A DNA stretch of 64,000 nt. Source: Georgenia sp. TF02-10. GTDB taxonomy: Bacteria; Actinomycetota; Actinomycetes; Actinomycetales; Actinomycetaceae. Positions 44,716-53,106 of the stretch are shown here, in pieces. Location of the stretch: the NCBI RefSeq assembly GCF_022759505.1, contig NZ_CP094289.1:1054001-1118000 (forward strand), written 5' to 3'. Numbering within the stretch: position 1 is the first letter of the stretch; every line of letters starts with the position of its first letter. Under the pieces are notes generated by a model. That model saw only the letters and a list, made by a program, of their open reading frames with translations. It did not search any database and was not told the DNA's origin. A program made the translations under genes and the position numbers.

Positions 44716-44792
44716 GCCCCCATAGCCCAATCGGCAGAGGCAGCCGGCTTAAACCCGGCCCAGTGCGGGTTCGAGTCCCGCTGGGGGCACCA
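44716..44792 (+). tRNA. tRNA with anticodon UAA (reads UUA, Leu), class I structure, CCA encoded
   Basis: A complete 77-base cloverleaf: acceptor stem GCCCCCA/TGGGGGC, D-arm with GG in the loop, anticodon stem GCCGG/CCGGC with loop CTTAAAC, a 5-base variable loop (CCAGT), T-arm GCGGG-TTCGAGT-CCCGC, discriminator A and CCA. The anticodon is TAA, which reads UUA. Normal bacterial tRNA-Leu is class II with a long variable arm; here it is short, so the charging identity is uncertain. Confidence 0.85.
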
Positions 44793-44804
44793 GAGCGTGG
44801 TCGT

Positions 44805-44939
44805 TCAAGCGACGTTCCCGGTTTCGACGAGGTACGGCAGGTCGGGGCACATCTCCTGGAGGCGGTAGGTGGCACCGATACCAGAGATCCCCCCACCGAT
44901 GATGAAGACGTCGACTTCGGTGGGCTGGTCGTTGGTCAC
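44805..44939 (-). pseudogene. Truncated flavin monooxygenase (N-terminal stump)
   Basis: From GTG 44939, 44 codons read VTNDQPTEVDVFIIGGGISG, then IGATYRLQEMCPDLPYLV, the FAD-binding start of Baeyer-Villiger-type monooxygenases of about 500 residues. The match ends after YLV and a stop follows at once, 12 bases from the tRNA 3' end. The stump lies 18 bases after the short-chain dehydrogenase gene, which suggests that both came from one operon, cut by a deletion or insertion ending at the tRNA. Confidence 0.75.
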
Positions 44940-44957
44940 GAGGGTTGCCTTCCGCTG

Positions 44958-45776
44958 TCAGCGCGGGATGACGCCTTGGCGGCGAAGCTCGAGGCGAACG
45001 ATGTGGGTGTTGGCGGTCGGGAGGATGCGGGCGAGGAGGTCGTGGACCTTGCCGTCGCTGATGACGATGCGTCCCTTGTTCTTCTGGACACCCTTCAAGA
45101 TCACCTTGGCGGCGTCGGCGGCCGAGATGCCCTTCTGGAGGTTCTCGTGGAACTTCATGCTCGTCTCGGTCTGGTAGTCCGAGTTTACGGTGATGTTCGT
45201 TGCGACACGGCCTGGATGGACGGTATGCACGGTGACGTTCTTGATTCCGCGGAGTCGGTGCTCGGCACGCAGCGAGTCGGTGAACCCCCGCACGGCGAAC
45301 TTCGTCGTGCAGTAGGGGATCATGTATGGCAGCGCGAGGATGCCCTGCGCGCTGGAGATGTTGATGATGGCAGCCTCGGGTCGCTGGCGAATCGACGGGT
45401 ACGCCTTCTGCGTGGTGTGGACGACGCCCCAGTAGTTGATGTCGGTGATGCGGTCGAAGTCTGCGGCGGTGAGCTCGTCGAAGGTGCGGTCGCCGAGTGC
45501 GATCCCGGCGTTGTTGAACAACAGATCTATTTGACCGAACCGATCGAGCACGGCGTCGATGAATCCGTCGATGGCGGTGCGGTCGCTCATGTCGACCTTG
45601 AGCGCGAGGTACGGGACGCCGAGGGCGGCGATCTCCTCTTCGGTGCTCTCGAGCTTCGCGATGTCGCAGAACGCGACGTGTGCACCAGCCCTGGCCAGCT
45701 CCACGACCAGTGCGTGCCCGATCCCGCTCCCGCCGCCGCCGGTGACGACCGCGACCTTGCCCGCGAAGCTCTTCAT
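44958..45776 (-). CDS. Short-chain dehydrogenase/reductase
   Basis: 272 residues of the classical SDR family: cofactor loop VVTGGGGSGIGHAL, CDIAKLE as the region that selects the cofactor, NNAGIAL, catalytic serine in ISSAQGI and YCTTK as the active-site YxxxK. The ATG at 45776 follows GAGGAGG by about 8 bases; the longer frame upstream is not supported. It probably oxidises an alcohol or reduces a ketone. The neighbouring monooxygenase stump resembles pairs that degrade cyclic ketones or modify fatty acids, but the substrate is unknown. Base composition is a little lower than the core genes. Confidence 0.92.
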   Translation of the reverse strand: MKSFAGKVAVVTGGGGSGIGHALVVELARAGAHVAFCDIAKLESTEEEIAALGVPYLALKVDMSDRTAIDGFIDAVLDRFGQIDLLFNNAGIALGDRTFDELTAADFDRITDINYWGVVHTTQKAYPSIRQRPEAAIINISSAQGILALPYMIPYCTTKFAVRGFTDSLRAEHRLRGIKNVTVHTVHPGRVATNITVNSDYQTETSMKFHENLQKGISAADAAKVILKGVQKNKGRIVISDGKVHDLLARILPTANTHIVRLELRRQGVIPR

Positions 45777-45887
45777 CCTGGTCCTCCTCGATCTGATGAT
45801 GGTGCGCATCACATTACAGGCTCTGCGCAGATGAGGGTGGAGCACGGTGAGGACCGGACCGGGGCGGACCCGGCGCGTCGCTGCACG

Positions 45888-46199
45888 GGTAGAGGTCGAG
45901 GCCTCCCGGCGATGGGGTTCCTACACCGACCCAGCCAGGAGACCTCGACGTTGTCCGACGCTACCTTCGACCGCCCGGACCTGACCACGTTCGCCGGCCT
46001 GGACGACCTCGGCCTGGAGGTCATCGGGCAGCGCCTGGAGGCCGAGCGTGCGGTGCTGGCCTGCCGGTGGTGGCCGATGAGGGCGACGGCTGGTGCAAGC
46101 GCTGCGGGTGCGAGGGCATCCCGCCGGACACGATCGTCCGGCGCCTGTCCCACGAGCCGCTGGGCTGGCGCCCCACCGTGCTCATGATCAGGCTCCGGT
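45888..46199 (+). mobile_element. ISL3-family insertion sequence remnant, frameshifted and truncated
   Basis: The left end begins near 45888. A hairpin (GTCGAGGCCTCC, 45895–45906, with GGAGACCTCGAC, 45938–45949) lies before a TTG start at 45951. The transposase begins LSDATFDRPDLTTFAGLDDL and reaches LACR, then continues in another frame (ADEGDGWCKRCGCEGIP) after loss of one base near 46060. The zinc-finger part ends near 46199, so about three quarters of the gene and the right end are missing. Confidence 0.8.
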
Positions 46200-46354
46200 C
46201 AGGCGGGCAGGCTCACAGCCCACCACCGCCAACCAGCGGTCACAGCACGGCGGCCCCAGGGCCGTCGTCGTCCCGCTGGCCGGAGCCCCGAAACCACGGG
46301 CGACCACCCACACGACTCCTCGGGCTGCGGCGCAGCCCCGTTAGGATGTTCCCT

Positions 46355-47017
46355 ATGACGACCGAATCGCCGGAACCGGCGAACGGGGGCCGGGTCTACG
46401 GTGGCGAGGCGCCCGCCGATCGGGCGGCACGCCGCCGCCGTCAACTCATGGACGCGGGCCTGGAACTGTTCGGAACGGTCGGGTTCCGAAAGACGACCGT
46501 GCGTCAGCTCTGTGGCCAGGCGCGGGTAGCCGACCGCTACTTCTACGAAGAGTTCAATGGCACCGAGGACCTGCTCCTGGCGGTGTACGACGAATGCCAT
46601 CACCGACTCCGGCAGGCTGTCGCGGACGCGTGGGCCGGCGTGCCGCCGACTGAACCGGCACACATCGCCGTCGCCGCAGGACTCGACAGCTTTTTGGCGT
46701 ACGTCGAGCAACACCCCCCGCTGGCGCGACTCGTCTGGTTCGAAATCCTTGGCGTCAGTCGAGCCGTAGAGAGCCGCCACATCCAGCGGCTGTCAGAGTT
46801 CGGTGAGCTAATCGGTCGGCTCGTCGAGACCCGCGGAGGGACAATCGTGGCTGTCGGCGCGGCGCGTTCCGTTCTTCTCACCGCTGTAGCCGGCGGCGTC
46901 AGCCAGGTCACGATGGCCTGGATCGACGAGAACTTTGCTACTGCTCGAGACGAGCTCGTCAGTTCCCTGGTCCCGTACGTCGTGGGGGCGTCGACGTTTG
47001 CTCCCGCGACGGCGTGA
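46355..47017 (+). CDS. TetR-family transcriptional regulator
   Basis: 220 residues. The helix-turn-helix is RRRQLMDAGLELFGTVGFRKTTVRQLCGQARVADRYFYEEF, seen here as DAGLELFGTVGFRKTTVRQL followed by CGQARVADRYFYEEF (about 30–68). The C-terminal ligand domain is helical. ATG 46355 is used with AGGA upstream; ATG 46346 is also in frame. It starts 156 bases after the ISL3 remnant. Its natural target could be the short-chain dehydrogenase/monooxygenase genes on the other side of that remnant, which is a guess from position. Confidence 0.9.
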   Translation: MTTESPEPANGGRVYGGEAPADRAARRRRQLMDAGLELFGTVGFRKTTVRQLCGQARVADRYFYEEFNGTEDLLLAVYDECHHRLRQAVADAWAGVPPTEPAHIAVAAGLDSFLAYVEQHPPLARLVWFEILGVSRAVESRHIQRLSEFGELIGRLVETRGGTIVAVGAARSVLLTAVAGGVSQVTMAWIDENFATARDELVSSLVPYVVGASTFAPATA

Positions 47018-47062
47018 GCTTGGACGTCTGGACCGTCGGGGTTGCGGTCGCGACCGGTCGAC

Positions 47063-47115
47063 GCCGTCGTCGCGGGGTCGGCGGGGTCGCCGTCGTCGCG
47101 GGGGTCGGCGGGGTC
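47063..47115. repeat. 26–27-bp tandem repeat before the GH43 gene
   Basis: Two adjacent units (47063–47088 and 47089–47115) of GCCGTCGTCGCGGGGTCGGC plus GGGGTC, with the start of a third at 47116. They lie in the gap between the TetR gene and GH43. Confidence 0.75.
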
Positions 47116-47202
47116 GCCGTCGTCACCCTCGCCGCCGCCAAGACCGGGTGCCGGGGACCCGGCGCCCATACGCTGAGGCCCACGCCGACAGGAGGTCGCA
47201 GC

Positions 47203-48141
47203 ATGCTCGAGCCCGTCCACGACGGCTACCTCGCGGACCCGTTCGTCCTGCGGCTGCCGGACGGCACCTACGCCGCCTACGGCTCCGGGCCGCCGCCCGC
47301 CGAGGCGCACCCCGGTGCGCGGGCGTTCGACGCGCTCTGGTCGGCGACCCTGGAGTCCTGGGAGCCGCGCGGGCCGGTGCTGGAGCGGCTGCCGGCCGAC
47401 CTGGGGGAGGACTACTGGGCCCCCGAGGTCGCCGTCGCCGAGGGCGGCTACTGGATGTACTACTCCGTCGGGCACGGCGACCACGGCCACCACCTGCGGG
47501 TCGCCCGCGGGGACGGCCCGTTCGGCCCCTTCCGGGACCTGGGCCGCAACCTCACGCCGGAAGAGAGCTTCGCGATCGACGCCCACCCCTTCCGCGACGA
47601 CGACGGCCGCTGGTACCTCTTCTTCGCCCGGGACATCCTCGACGCCGAGCGCCCCGGCACCCACCTCGCCGTCGCCCCCATGACGTCGATGACCGAGCTC
47701 GGCCCGACCACCGCGGTCCTGGCGCCGAACGCCGACTGGCAGGTCTTCCAGCACGACCGGCAGATGTACGGTCGCCGGTACACCTGGCACACCCTCGAGG
47801 GGCCCTCGGTCGTCCGCCGGCACGGGCGGTACTGGCTCACCTACTCCGGCGGGGCCTGGACCGGGCCCGCCTACGCGGTCTCCTGGGCCACCGCCGACCA
47901 CCCCCTCGGGCCCTGGCGGCACGCCCCGGCCGGCACCGCGCCGCTCCTGCGCACCCGGCCCGGGCTGGTCGGCCCGGGCCACAACAGCCTCACCACCGCT
48001 CCCGACGGCAGCGACGTCATCGCCTTCCACGCCTGGGACGCCGCCGGCGGCAAGCGGCAGATGTACCTCGAGCGGCTGGTGATCTCGCCGCGCGGGCTGT
48101 CGGTCCCGGCGCTGGCCGGGGCGCCCAGCCCCCAGCACTGA
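47203..48141 (+). CDS. Glycoside hydrolase family 43 protein
   Basis: 312 residues with the five-bladed propeller of GH43. The general base aspartate is in LADPFVLRL (about residue 12), the pKa-modulating aspartate in AIDAHPF, and the acid glutamate in HTLEGPSVV. There is no signal peptide, so it acts in the cytoplasm, probably on short arabino- or xylo-oligosaccharides that have been imported. GGAGGT (47191–47196) precedes the ATG. Confidence 0.92.
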   Translation: MLEPVHDGYLADPFVLRLPDGTYAAYGSGPPPAEAHPGARAFDALWSATLESWEPRGPVLERLPADLGEDYWAPEVAVAEGGYWMYYSVGHGDHGHHLRVARGDGPFGPFRDLGRNLTPEESFAIDAHPFRDDDGRWYLFFARDILDAERPGTHLAVAPMTSMTELGPTTAVLAPNADWQVFQHDRQMYGRRYTWHTLEGPSVVRRHGRYWLTYSGGAWTGPAYAVSWATADHPLGPWRHAPAGTAPLLRTRPGLVGPGHNSLTTAPDGSDVIAFHAWDAAGGKRQMYLERLVISPRGLSVPALAGAPSPQH

Positions 48142-48214
48142 CGGCAGCGGCGGGTCGGCAGCGCCGTCCCGAGGGCGCCCGTGACCAGGCCCACCTCCAC
48201 CTCCGGGTGTGCCA

Positions 48215-48232
48215 CTAGGACCTCGGTCCTAG
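48215..48232. promoter_or_regulatory. Perfect palindrome before NDH-2, DevR/DosR-like box
   Basis: CTAGGACC-TC-GGTCCTAG ends one base before the ATG at 48234. The AGGACC-N2-GGTCCT core has the spacing of the DevR/DosR box (GGGACT-N2-AGTCCC). It is a likely operator for redox or hypoxia control; the regulator is not in the window. Confidence 0.5.
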
Positions 48233-48233
48233 C

Positions 48234-49766
48234 ATGAGAGCCATGGCCGTGAACCCGCGTTCCGTCGCCCTGCCGTCCGTCGTCGCCGCCGCCCTCGCCG
48301 GCGCCGGTGCCCTGGCGGTGCGCGCCCGCCGCGACGCCCAGGACGACCGCGACGACCGCCCTGTCCAGCCCGGCGGCACCCCGCGGATCCTCATCGTCGG
48401 CGGCGGCTACATCGGCCTCTACACCGCGTTCAGCCTGCGCAAGCAGCTGGGCCGCGACGCCGCCGAGATCGCCGTCGTCGACCCGCGCCCGTACATGACC
48501 TACCACCCCTTCCTCCCCGAGGCAGCGGCCGGGTCCATCGAGCCGCGCCACGTGGTGACCTCCCTGCGCCGCGAGCTCCGCGGCGCGACGGTCCTCACCG
48601 GCAACGTCACCGAGGTCCGCCACGCCGAGCGCAAGGCGGTCATCACCCCGCTCGTCGAGGACGAGGAGCCCTACGAGGTGACCTACGACCACCTCGTCAT
48701 CGGGGTCGGCTCCGTGCCCCGCACGCTGCCCATCCCCGGCCTGGCCGAGTTCGCGAACGGCTTCAAGCAGATTGAGGAGGCCACCGCGCTGCGGAACCAG
48801 GTCCTCAACCGGATGGCCGTGGCCGCCTCGAGCTGGGACCCCGAGCTGCGGCGCCGCATGCTGACGTTCGTCTTCGTCGGCGGCGGGTTCGCCGGCGTCG
48901 AGGCCATCGGCGAGGTCGAGGACATGGCCCGGACCGCCACCAAGGAGTTCGACTCCATCGAGGAGGAGGACCTCCGCTTCGTCCTGGTCGAGGGCACCGG
49001 GCGGATCCTGCCCGAGCTGGGGGAGGAGCTGGGCGGCTACGCGATCGAGCAGCTCCGCGCCCGCGGCGTCGACATCCGGCTCAACACCTTCCTCAACTCC
49101 TGCGTGGACGGGCACATCGAGCTCTCCTCCGGCGAGAAGTTCGAGGCGGACACCGTGGTGTGGACCGCCGGGGTCAAGGCCAACCCGATGCTCGCCGACA
49201 CCGACCTCCCGCTGGACGAGCGCGGCCGGGTCCGGACCAACGCGATGCTGCAGGTCGTCGACGAGAACGGGGACGTCGTCCCCAACGCCTGGGCCGCCGG
49301 GGACTGCGCGGCGGTCCCGGACCTCACCGCCGCCGCCCCCGGGGCCACCACCGCCCCGACGGCGCAGCACGCCGTCCGCCAGGGCCGCCAGCTCGGCACC
49401 AACCTGGTCCGCGTCCTGCGCGGGCAGGCGCCGGAGGAGTACCGGCACGAGAACATCGGCACGGTCGCCTCCCTCGGCCTGTACAAGGGGGTCGCGCAGA
49501 TCCAGGGCCACAAGTTCCGCGGGCCGCTCGCCTGGTTCATGCACCGCACCTACCACGTGCTGGCCATGCCCTCCTTCGAGCGCAAAGTCCGCATCCTCGC
49601 GGACTGGACCGAGGCCCTGTTCTTCCGCCGCGAGCTGGTCGCGCTGGACGCCCTGCAGAACCCGCGGGCGGCCTTCACGGCGGCCGCGGCCTCGGGCAAG
49701 AAGCCGGCGCCGTCGCACGACAAGGCCTCCATCCCCGGCGGGAAGCAGCCCTCCGGCAACCAGTGA
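48234..49766 (+). CDS. Type II NADH:quinone oxidoreductase
   Basis: 510 residues (or 507 from ATG 48243). A membrane-anchoring or signal-like N-terminus (about 10–30) precedes the FAD site ILIVGGGYIGLYTAFSL; the second nucleotide loop is FVFVGGGFAGVEAIGEV for NADH, followed by AAGDCAAVPD and the quinone-site region TAQHAVRQG. A C-terminal amphipathic part binds the membrane. It passes electrons from NADH to menaquinone without pumping protons. No ribosome site is obvious, so the transcript could be leaderless; the palindrome at 48215–48232 lies just upstream. Confidence 0.94.
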   Translation: MRAMAVNPRSVALPSVVAAALAGAGALAVRARRDAQDDRDDRPVQPGGTPRILIVGGGYIGLYTAFSLRKQLGRDAAEIAVVDPRPYMTYHPFLPEAAAGSIEPRHVVTSLRRELRGATVLTGNVTEVRHAERKAVITPLVEDEEPYEVTYDHLVIGVGSVPRTLPIPGLAEFANGFKQIEEATALRNQVLNRMAVAASSWDPELRRRMLTFVFVGGGFAGVEAIGEVEDMARTATKEFDSIEEEDLRFVLVEGTGRILPELGEELGGYAIEQLRARGVDIRLNTFLNSCVDGHIELSSGEKFEADTVVWTAGVKANPMLADTDLPLDERGRVRTNAMLQVVDENGDVVPNAWAAGDCAAVPDLTAAAPGATTAPTAQHAVRQGRQLGTNLVRVLRGQAPEEYRHENIGTVASLGLYKGVAQIQGHKFRGPLAWFMHRTYHVLAMPSFERKVRILADWTEALFFRRELVALDALQNPRAAFTAAAASGKKPAPSHDKASIPGGKQPSGNQ

Positions 49767-49832
49767 CCCGGCCGGCCGGCCCCGTCGGCGGGAGCTCTGG
49801 CCCTGCGTCCCGGGGCGGGGCACAATGGCACC

Positions 49833-49916
49833 GGGCGGGCAGGTCGACCTCGTTGTCCAGCCACGTGCTGTGACCTGACCGAGCCGCAAGGCCAATTGAT
49901 GGCGGCCTGCCCGCCC
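49833..49916. terminator. Long-range inverted repeat between convergent genes
   Basis: GGGCGGGCAGG (49833–49843) and CCTGCCCGCCC (49906–49916) match perfectly over 11 bases with 62 bases between. They lie between NDH-2 and the ABC permease and may shape a bidirectional terminator. Nothing else was seen in 49767–49979. Confidence 0.35.
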
Positions 49917-49979
49917 CGCCGCCCGCCGTCGTCCGCCGGGTCGACGCTCCAGGTGCGCGACCTCAGGCGTCCCGCTGGC

Positions 49980-50831
49980 TCAGGCGTCGCGCCGGCGCAG
50001 CAGCACCGCCCCGGCGACCAGCGCCAGGACCGCGTAGCCGCCCAGCACCGCCACGCCTTGCCACGGGCTGAGCCCGTCCCCGATGGCGAGCATCTCGCTG
50101 ACCGCGACGAACGCGGTGGCGGCCGGCAGCGGGAGGTAGGCGAGGGCGTCCTGCACCCAGTCCAGCGAGATGAACTGCAGGATCATCGGCAGCAGGAGCA
50201 GCGCGCCGAGGACCGCGGTGATGGTGCCGGCGCTGTGCCGCAGGACCGCGCCCAGCCCCAGGGCGAACAGCGCGACGGCGACGAGGAAGTACACCGTGCC
50301 GCCGAAGACCTGCCAGGTGTCCGGGTCGTCCATCGCGGGGACCAGGTCGTGCTCGGCCAGCATCGGCGCCGTCACCAGCGCCGAGACGGCGATGCCGACG
50401 GCGGCCACCACCACGGTGAGCCCGACCAGGATGATCGCCTTGGCGGCGAGCACCGGCAGCCGGGTGGGCACCGCGGCGAGGGTGGAGCGGATCATGCCGG
50501 TGCTGTACTCACCGGTCATCGCCAGCGCCCCCAGCACGGCCACGGTCACCATGGCGAACTGGTAGCCCCCGGTGATCACCTCGGCCCCGTGGATGCTCAC
50601 CGGCCCGCCCCCGCCGAACTCGGGGTCCATCAGCACCTCCAGCGAGGCGGCCTGGGCCAGGGCGAACAGGGCCATGACGACGACGGTCACGGCGAGGGTC
50701 CACCACGTCGAGCGCAGCGAGAGCAGCTTGATCCACTCCCCGCGCAGCACCCCGAGGAAGGTCAGGCGCGGCGCGGGCCCGGCCGCCGCGCGGCGGCCGG
50801 CGGGCGGGGCGGCGGTGGTGGCGGTGCTCAT
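49980..50831 (-). CDS. ABC transporter permease
   Basis: 283 residues with six membrane helices of the ABC-2 type. After a short Ala/Pro-rich start it has LRGEWIKLLSLRSTWWTLAV, the usual first amphipathic segment, then MTGEYSTGMIRSTLAAVP, the conserved loop of this group. It pairs with the ATPase encoded immediately upstream with an ATGA overlap. Such two-gene systems often export peptides, antibiotics or lipids; the substrate is unknown. Confidence 0.92.
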   Translation of the reverse strand: MSTATTAAPPAGRRAAAGPAPRLTFLGVLRGEWIKLLSLRSTWWTLAVTVVVMALFALAQAASLEVLMDPEFGGGGPVSIHGAEVITGGYQFAMVTVAVLGALAMTGEYSTGMIRSTLAAVPTRLPVLAAKAIILVGLTVVVAAVGIAVSALVTAPMLAEHDLVPAMDDPDTWQVFGGTVYFLVAVALFALGLGAVLRHSAGTITAVLGALLLLPMILQFISLDWVQDALAYLPLPAATAFVAVSEMLAIGDGLSPWQGVAVLGGYAVLALVAGAVLLRRRDA

Positions 50832-51754
50832 CGGCTGGCCTCCTCGGCGGCGGGGGCGGACTGGTACTCCACGGCGTCCTGGGTCAGGGCCAGGTAGGCG
50901 TCCTCCAGGCTGCCGCGGGTCGGGGTCAGCTCGTGCAGGACGAGGCCGGCGGCGGCCGCCGCCTCCCCGACCTGCTCGGCGCCCAGGCCGCTGACCTGGA
51001 GCAGCCCCGGCTCGGGACCGGCCACGGTGGCGCCGCGGGCGGTGAGGAGCTCGGCGAGGTCGGTGGCCTGCGGGGAGCGGACCCGCACCGCGCTGGCCTG
51101 CACCGCGTCGATCACGTCCTGCACCGGCCCGGCCGTGATGATCCGGCCCCTGCCGATGACGAGGAGCTGGTCGGCGGTCTGCGCCATCTCGCTCATCAGG
51201 TGGGAGGAGAGGAAGACGGTGCGGCCGGACTCGGCGAGGTAGCGCACCAGCTGGCGCACCCACTTCACGCCCTCGGGGTCCAGGCCGTTGACCGGCTCGT
51301 CCAGGATGAGGGTGCGCGGGTCGCCGAGCATGGCCGCGGCGATGCCCAGCCGCTGGCCCATCCCGAGCGAGAACCCGCCCACCCGCTTGCCGGCGACGTC
51401 GCCCAGCCCGGTCATCTCGATGACCTCGTCCACCCGCCGTCGGGAGATGTTGTGGGTGGCCGCCATGGTGCGCAGGTGGGACCGCGCGGTCCGCCCGGGG
51501 TGCACGGCCTTGGCGTCGAGCAGCACCCCGACCTCCCGCAGCGGCGAGCGGTGCTCGCTGTACGGCCGGCCGTTGACCGTCACCGTCCCGGCCGTGGGCC
51601 GGTCCAGCCCGACGATCATCCGCATGGTGGTGGACTTCCCCGCCCCGTTCGGCCCGAGGAACCCGGTGACGCTGCCGGGCCGGACGGTGAAGCTGACGCC
51701 GTCGACGGCGACCTTCTCGCCGTACCGCTTGGTCAGGGCGTCTGCCTCGATCAT
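50828..51754 (-). CDS. ABC transporter ATP-binding protein
   Basis: 308 residues. Walker A GPNGAGKST, Q-loop region VGVLLDAKAVHPGRT, signature FSLGMGQRLGIA, Walker B LILDEPVNGLDPEG and SSHL switch. The VHPGRTARSHL segment and the C-terminal 80-residue domain (SPQATDLAELL) are typical of the antibiotic-resistance DrrA/BcrA-like ATPases. It energises the permease that follows in an overlapping gene. Confidence 0.95.
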   Translation of the reverse strand: MIEADALTKRYGEKVAVDGVSFTVRPGSVTGFLGPNGAGKSTTMRMIVGLDRPTAGTVTVNGRPYSEHRSPLREVGVLLDAKAVHPGRTARSHLRTMAATHNISRRRVDEVIEMTGLGDVAGKRVGGFSLGMGQRLGIAAAMLGDPRTLILDEPVNGLDPEGVKWVRQLVRYLAESGRTVFLSSHLMSEMAQTADQLLVIGRGRIITAGPVQDVIDAVQASAVRVRSPQATDLAELLTARGATVAGPEPGLLQVSGLGAEQVGEAAAAAGLVLHELTPTRGSLEDAYLALTQDAVEYQSAPAAEEASR

Positions 51755-51874
51755 GTCCGGGCCTCTCCAGAGCTGCTGTCAGGGGTCCACGGGCCGCACC
51801 GGTCCCCGGCGGGACCGGGCGCCGTCGGCCCGGCGCCCGGGCGTGCGGCCCGGTGCGTAGCCTGTCATCCCCGA

Positions 51875-51973
51875 CCGTCCGCGGTCACGTCCATACCCCG
51901 CCCGGTCACCCACGCGCCCCGCCCGGTCGCCCATGCCCGGCCCTCTTCGCCCCATGCCTGCCCGTCACCCCAT
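51875..51973. repeat. Degenerate 18–21-bp tandem repeat before the BI-1 gene
   Basis: Five units of about 20 bases (consensus CCCGCCCGGTCACCCATGC) lie in the 404-base gap 51755–52158. Only the promoter of the next gene can be expected in the rest; a GGAGGCACA-type ribosome site ends the gap. Confidence 0.7.
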
Positions 51974-52158
51974 GCCCCGCCTGTGCCCCTGGAAAGCACC
52001 TGGCCCCGAGCCACCAGCGGCCGAGGACGGGCGGGAACACCCGGGCCGGGCCGGCCGTTTGTCCGGTCAGCACCAGCTGTCGGCGTCTCCCGCACCCTAG
52101 GATGGGCGTCAGGCCAGCGACACCAGCGCGTCACCGGGCGCCGCGACCAGGAGGCACA

Positions 52159-53043
52159 GTGAGCAACCCCGTCTTTGAGAAGAGCCCGTACTTCGGGCAG
52201 AACGCCCAGCGCACGCCCGCCGGCTACCCGGCCTACCCGGGGTACGTTCCCGACGGCGGCCGGCCCGCCGCCCGTCAGCCGGCACCGAGCCAGCCCGGCC
52301 TGGCCGCCGGGGAGGTGGCGGACCTCGAGCGCGCGTACCGCCAGCCGCCCGCCGCGCCCGCCGACACCGGCCGGATGACCTACGACGACGTCATCGTCAA
52401 GACCGGCCTGGTCCTCGCCGTCATCGTGCTCGCCGGCGCGGCCCACTGGGTCGCCGGTCCGAACGTGGCGCTGACCATGGGTGGCGCGCTCGTCGGCCTG
52501 GTCCTGGGCCTGGTCAACTCCTTCAAGCGGGAGCCGAGCAAGGGCCTGATCCTCGCCTACGCCGCGGCCGAGGGCGTCTTCCTCGGCGGCATCTCCGCGG
52601 TCTTCAACGCCCAGTGGGAGGGCATCGTCCTCCAGGCGGTGATCGGCACGGCCGCCACGTTCGCCGCGGCGCTGTTCCTGTTCAAGTCCGGCACCGTCCG
52701 GGTCACCCCGAAGCTGACCCGCATCGTGCTCGTCGCCCTCGTCGGGTACGCGCTGTTCTCGCTGGTGAACGTGGTCCTCATGCTCACCGGCGCGTCCGCC
52801 GACCCGTGGGGGCTGCGCACGGGCGTGGAGCTGATGGGGATCCCGCTGGGCGTGTTCATCGGTGTCTTCGCCGTCGGGCTGGCTGCGGTCTGCCTGATCA
52901 TGGACTTCGACGCCATCAAGCGCGGCGTGGACGCCGGCGTCCCCGGCCGCTTCGCCTGGTCCGCGGCGTTCGGGCTGGCGGTGACCCTGGTGTGGCTGTA
53001 CCTGGAGTTCCTGCGCCTGCTCGCCATCCTGCGCGAGGAGTGA
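52159..53043 (+). CDS. Bax inhibitor-1/YccA family membrane protein
   Basis: 294 residues. The first 75 are a Pro/Ala/Tyr-rich cytoplasmic segment; seven helices follow. The C-terminal half carries the BI-1 features DFDAIKRGVDAGVP and the conserved acidic pair near LILAYAAAEGVFLGGIS. The family forms pH-sensitive calcium leak channels in some bacteria; here the role is not known. GTG 52159 is used, with GAGG upstream. Confidence 0.93.
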   Translation: MSNPVFEKSPYFGQNAQRTPAGYPAYPGYVPDGGRPAARQPAPSQPGLAAGEVADLERAYRQPPAAPADTGRMTYDDVIVKTGLVLAVIVLAGAAHWVAGPNVALTMGGALVGLVLGLVNSFKREPSKGLILAYAAAEGVFLGGISAVFNAQWEGIVLQAVIGTAATFAAALFLFKSGTVRVTPKLTRIVLVALVGYALFSLVNVVLMLTGASADPWGLRTGVELMGIPLGVFIGVFAVGLAAVCLIMDFDAIKRGVDAGVPGRFAWSAAFGLAVTLVWLYLEFLRLLAILREE

Positions 53044-53050
53044 GCGCGCG

Positions 53051-53085
53051 GCCGGCGACCCTCGCAGCCGCCGGTCGCTGCCGGC
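53051..53085. terminator. Hairpin between BI-1 and the glyoxalase-like gene
   Basis: GCCGGCGACC and GGTCGCTGCCGGC pair with a two-base bulge and a 12-base loop, between convergent stop codons. Confidence 0.45.
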
Positions 53086-53106
53086 CCGACCCTGTGCGTC
53101 ACCGCG

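Noticed and set aside
44793-47017. Complete integrative island at the tRNA
   Set aside because: No integrase and no second copy of the tRNA 3' end was found; only fragments are supported.
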